The notes under the pieces are model-generated. The model saw nothing but the letters and a program-made list of their open reading frames with translations. It did no database searches and was not told the DNA's origin. The position numbers and the translations under genes were made by a program. DNA of 29,217 bases, taken from assembly GCA_947374485.1 (NCBI GenBank), contig CANCCF010000034.1, positions 1-29,217 of the forward strand, written 5' to 3'. This DNA comes from Comamonadaceae bacterium (lineage in GTDB: Bacteria > Pseudomonadota > Gammaproteobacteria > Burkholderiales > Burkholderiaceae_C). Below, piece by piece: positions 27,230-29,217 of the stretch; positions within the stretch are counted from its first letter, which is position 1, and every line of letters starts with the position of its first letter.

Positions 27230-29122
27230 ATGAACCGTTATCCGGTATGGAAGTACGCGATCCTCGTGATCGCGCTGTTGGTGGGTGGCCTGTTTGCGCT
27301 GCCCAATCTGTTTGGTGAATCCCCGGCCGTGCAGGTCTCGGTGGCCAAGGCCGGCTTGCGGCTGGACACGGCCTCCCTGGGTCAGGTGGAAGAAGCGCTC
27401 AAGGGCGCGGGCCTGACGCCTGATTCCCTCGCGCTCGAAGGCGGCTCCATCAAGGCGCGCTTTGCCAGCACCGACACCCAGCTCAAGGCCAAGGATGCGA
27501 TCCAGAAGGCTTTGAACCCGGACGCCAATGACCCGACCTATGTGGTGGCGCTAAATCTGCTGACGCGCTCGCCCGCCTGGCTCTCCGCCCTGCATGCCTC
27601 GCCCATGTACCTGGGTCTGGACCTGCGCGGTGGCGTGCACTTCATGCTGCAGGTGGACATGCAGGCCGCACTTTCCAAGCGCGCCGAGTCACTGGCCGGT
27701 GACATCCGCACCACGCTGCGCGAAAAGAACGTGCGCCACAGCGGCATCAGCCGCAACGGCCAGACCGTGGAGGTGAAGTTCGCCGACATGGCCACGCTCG
27801 ACGCGGCCAAGGCCATCATCCAGGACAGCTTCCAGGAGCTCAGCAGCACCGCCGCGCCCGACGGCACCGAATTCAAGCTGGTGGCCGCCATCAACCCGGT
27901 GGCCGGACGCAAGATCCAGGAGCAGGCGCTCAAGCAAAACATCACCACCCTGCACAACCGTATCAACGAGCTCGGCGTGGCCGAGCCGGTGATTCAGCAG
28001 CAGGGTCTGGACCGCATCGTGGTGCAACTGCCCGGCGTGCAGGACACGGCCAAGGCCAAGGACATTCTGGGCCGCACCGCCACGCTGGAAATCCGCATGG
28101 TGGATGAAAGCGCCGAGGCCCGTGCGGCCGAAGGTGGCAGCGGCGCCGTGCCCTTTGGCAGCGAGCGCTTCCTGGAGCGCACCGGCCAGCCGGTGATTGT
28201 GAAGAAGCAGGTCATCCTGACGGGTGACAACCTCACCGACGCCCAGCCCGGCTTTGACAGCCAGACGCAAGAGGCCGCCGTGCACCTGTCGCTGGATGCC
28301 AAGGGCTCGCGCATCTTCCGCGACGTCACGCGCGAAAGCATTGGCAAGCGCATGGCCATCCTGCTCTTTGAAAAGGGCAAGGGCGAGGTCGTCACAGCCC
28401 CCGTCATCCGCTCTGAAATTGGCGGTGGCCGCGTGCAAATCTCCGGTCGCATGACCACCACGGAAGCGGCCGACACGGCCCTGCTGCTGCGTGCAGGCTC
28501 GCTTGCAGCCCCCATGGAAATCATCGAAGAGCGCACCATCGGGCCGTCGCTCGGTGCCGAGAACATTGCCAAGGGCTTTCACAGCGTGACTTGGGGCTTT
28601 ACCGCCGTGGCTGCCTTCATGTGCGTGTATTACATGCTGTTTGGCGTGATCTCCAGTGTGGCCCTGGCTTTCAATTTGCTGCTGCTGGTGGCCGTGTTGT
28701 CCATGCTGCAGGCCACCCTGACCCTGCCGGGCATGGCCGCCATGGCGCTGGTGCTGGGTATGGCGATTGATGCCAACGTGCTGATCAACGAGCGCGTGCG
28801 CGAAGAGCTGCGCAACGGTGCGTCGCCGCAAGCTGCCATCCACGCCGGTTACGACCGTGCCTGGGCCACCATCATCGACTCCAACGTCACCACCCTGATT
28901 GCCGGTCTGGCCTTGCTGGCCTTTGGTTCCGGTCCGGTGCGCGGCTTTGCCGTGGTGCACTGCCTGGGCATCTTGACCAGCATGTTTTCCGGTGTGTTCT
29001 TCTCGCGCGGCGTGGTCAACGTCTGGTACGGCCGGCAGAAAAAGCTCAAGAGCGTGTCGATCGGTACCGTCTGGCGCCCCACCACGGGTGACGCGCTCAC
29101 GGCCGGCCAACAGGGGAAATAA
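27230..29122 (+). CDS. secD: Protein translocase subunit SecD
   Basis: A 630-aa RND-type subunit that uses the proton gradient to pull exported proteins out of the Sec channel on the periplasmic side. Helix 1 is ILVIALLVGGLFALPNLF. The periplasmic P1 domain carries DLRGGVHFMLQVDM, the SecD hallmark, and ITTLHNRINELGVAEPVIQQ; the C-terminal half has five membrane helices including VLGMAIDANVLINERVREEL, with the proton-relay Asp conserved, and LIAGLALLAFGSGPVRGFAV. An N-terminal P1 head extension is typical of betaproteobacterial SecD. It follows yajC and is followed 3 bp later by secF. Confidence 0.97.
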   Translation: MNRYPVWKYAILVIALLVGGLFALPNLFGESPAVQVSVAKAGLRLDTASLGQVEEALKGAGLTPDSLALEGGSIKARFASTDTQLKAKDAIQKALNPDANDPTYVVALNLLTRSPAWLSALHASPMYLGLDLRGGVHFMLQVDMQAALSKRAESLAGDIRTTLREKNVRHSGISRNGQTVEVKFADMATLDAAKAIIQDSFQELSSTAAPDGTEFKLVAAINPVAGRKIQEQALKQNITTLHNRINELGVAEPVIQQQGLDRIVVQLPGVQDTAKAKDILGRTATLEIRMVDESAEARAAEGGSGAVPFGSERFLERTGQPVIVKKQVILTGDNLTDAQPGFDSQTQEAAVHLSLDAKGSRIFRDVTRESIGKRMAILLFEKGKGEVVTAPVIRSEIGGGRVQISGRMTTTEAADTALLLRAGSLAAPMEIIEERTIGPSLGAENIAKGFHSVTWGFTAVAAFMCVYYMLFGVISSVALAFNLLLLVAVLSMLQATLTLPGMAAMALVLGMAIDANVLINERVREELRNGASPQAAIHAGYDRAWATIIDSNVTTLIAGLALLAFGSGPVRGFAVVHCLGILTSMFSGVFFSRGVVNVWYGRQKKLKSVSIGTVWRPTTGDALTAGQQGK

Positions 29123-29125
29123 AAA

Positions 29126-29217
29126 ATGGAATTCTTCAAAATCCGGCGCGACATTCCGTTCATGCGCAATGCGCTGCTGTTCAATGCCGTCTCGGCGCTG
29201 ACCTTTCTGGCCGCCGT
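29126..29217 (+). CDS. secF: Protein translocase subunit SecF (N-terminal fragment at window end)
   Basis: Thirty residues are visible (MEFFKIRRDIPFMRNALLFN then AVSALTFLAA), the cytosolic start and first half of membrane helix 1 of SecF. GGGGA lies about 10 bp before the ATG, and the start is only 3 bp after the secD stop, as in the standard yajC-secD-secF operon. The rest of the roughly 315-aa protein lies beyond the window. Confidence 0.93.
   Translation, partial: MEFFKIRRDIPFMRNALLFNAVSALTFLAA

Overview
The window is high-GC bacterial chromosome. Its gene content (purB beside a GST, glnE-yhdP-nitrilase-mltA, a stand-alone rfaE2, fused indolepyruvate oxidoreductase, yajC-secD-secF) points to a betaproteobacterium, most likely Comamonadaceae (Acidovorax/Rhodoferax-like). 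No phage, transposase, CRISPR array, rRNA or tRNA gene was found. Most genes are chromosomal housekeeping or core accessory genes; the exception is one tightly packed lipid-modification operon.

Layout: (1) 1-1973: purB (partial, minus) diverges from a glutathione S-transferase gene, followed by a 68-aa zinc-ribbon-like protein. (2) 1970-9036, minus strand: eight genes run, in transcription order, as a flavin amine-oxidase-like oxidoreductase, DUF1365 protein, CFA-synthase-like methyltransferase, chalcone-isomerase-like exported protein, MFS carrier, DUF3833 lipoprotein, short-chain dehydrogenase and NTF2-like protein. Five of the seven junctions overlap by 4 nt, one by 1 nt and only two have small gaps at most, so this is one translationally coupled operon. 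It resembles the light/singlet-oxygen-linked fatty-acid modification clusters of other proteobacteria (RpoE-ChrR or LitR regulons), but no regulator or photolyase gene is in view. (3) 9175-11385: a degenerate HD-GYP protein (minus), rfaE2 (plus) and a 320-bp non-coding element with long inverted-repeat arms. (4) 11386-22780: glnE (minus) diverges at only 15 bp from yhdP; yhdP, a Nit-type amidase, mltA, cheV and a D-serine-dehydratase-like gene follow on plus. A 44-aa membrane protein lies on the minus strand between the amidase and mltA. (5) 22781-29217: a fused indolepyruvate ferredoxin oxidoreductase, then yajC-secD-secF (secF cut by the window end).

How they work together: the eight-gene operon plausibly remodels unsaturated phospholipid acyl chains in the membrane (methyltransfer on the double bond plus flavin redox chemistry) and has envelope components (exported protein, carrier, lipoprotein). 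Its methyltransferase lacks two residues that bind bicarbonate in E. coli CFA synthase, which argues against a plain cyclopropane synthase. yhdP, mltA, rfaE2 and yajC-secDF are envelope biogenesis genes. purB and rfaE2 have -10-like hexamers so close to the start codon that leaderless transcripts are likely. The best candidates for something undescribed are the operon's exact chemistry and regulation, the 320-bp inverted-repeat element, and the 44-aa membrane protein whose start codon overlaps that of mltA. All functional statements rest on motif reading and memory of families; no database search was possible.
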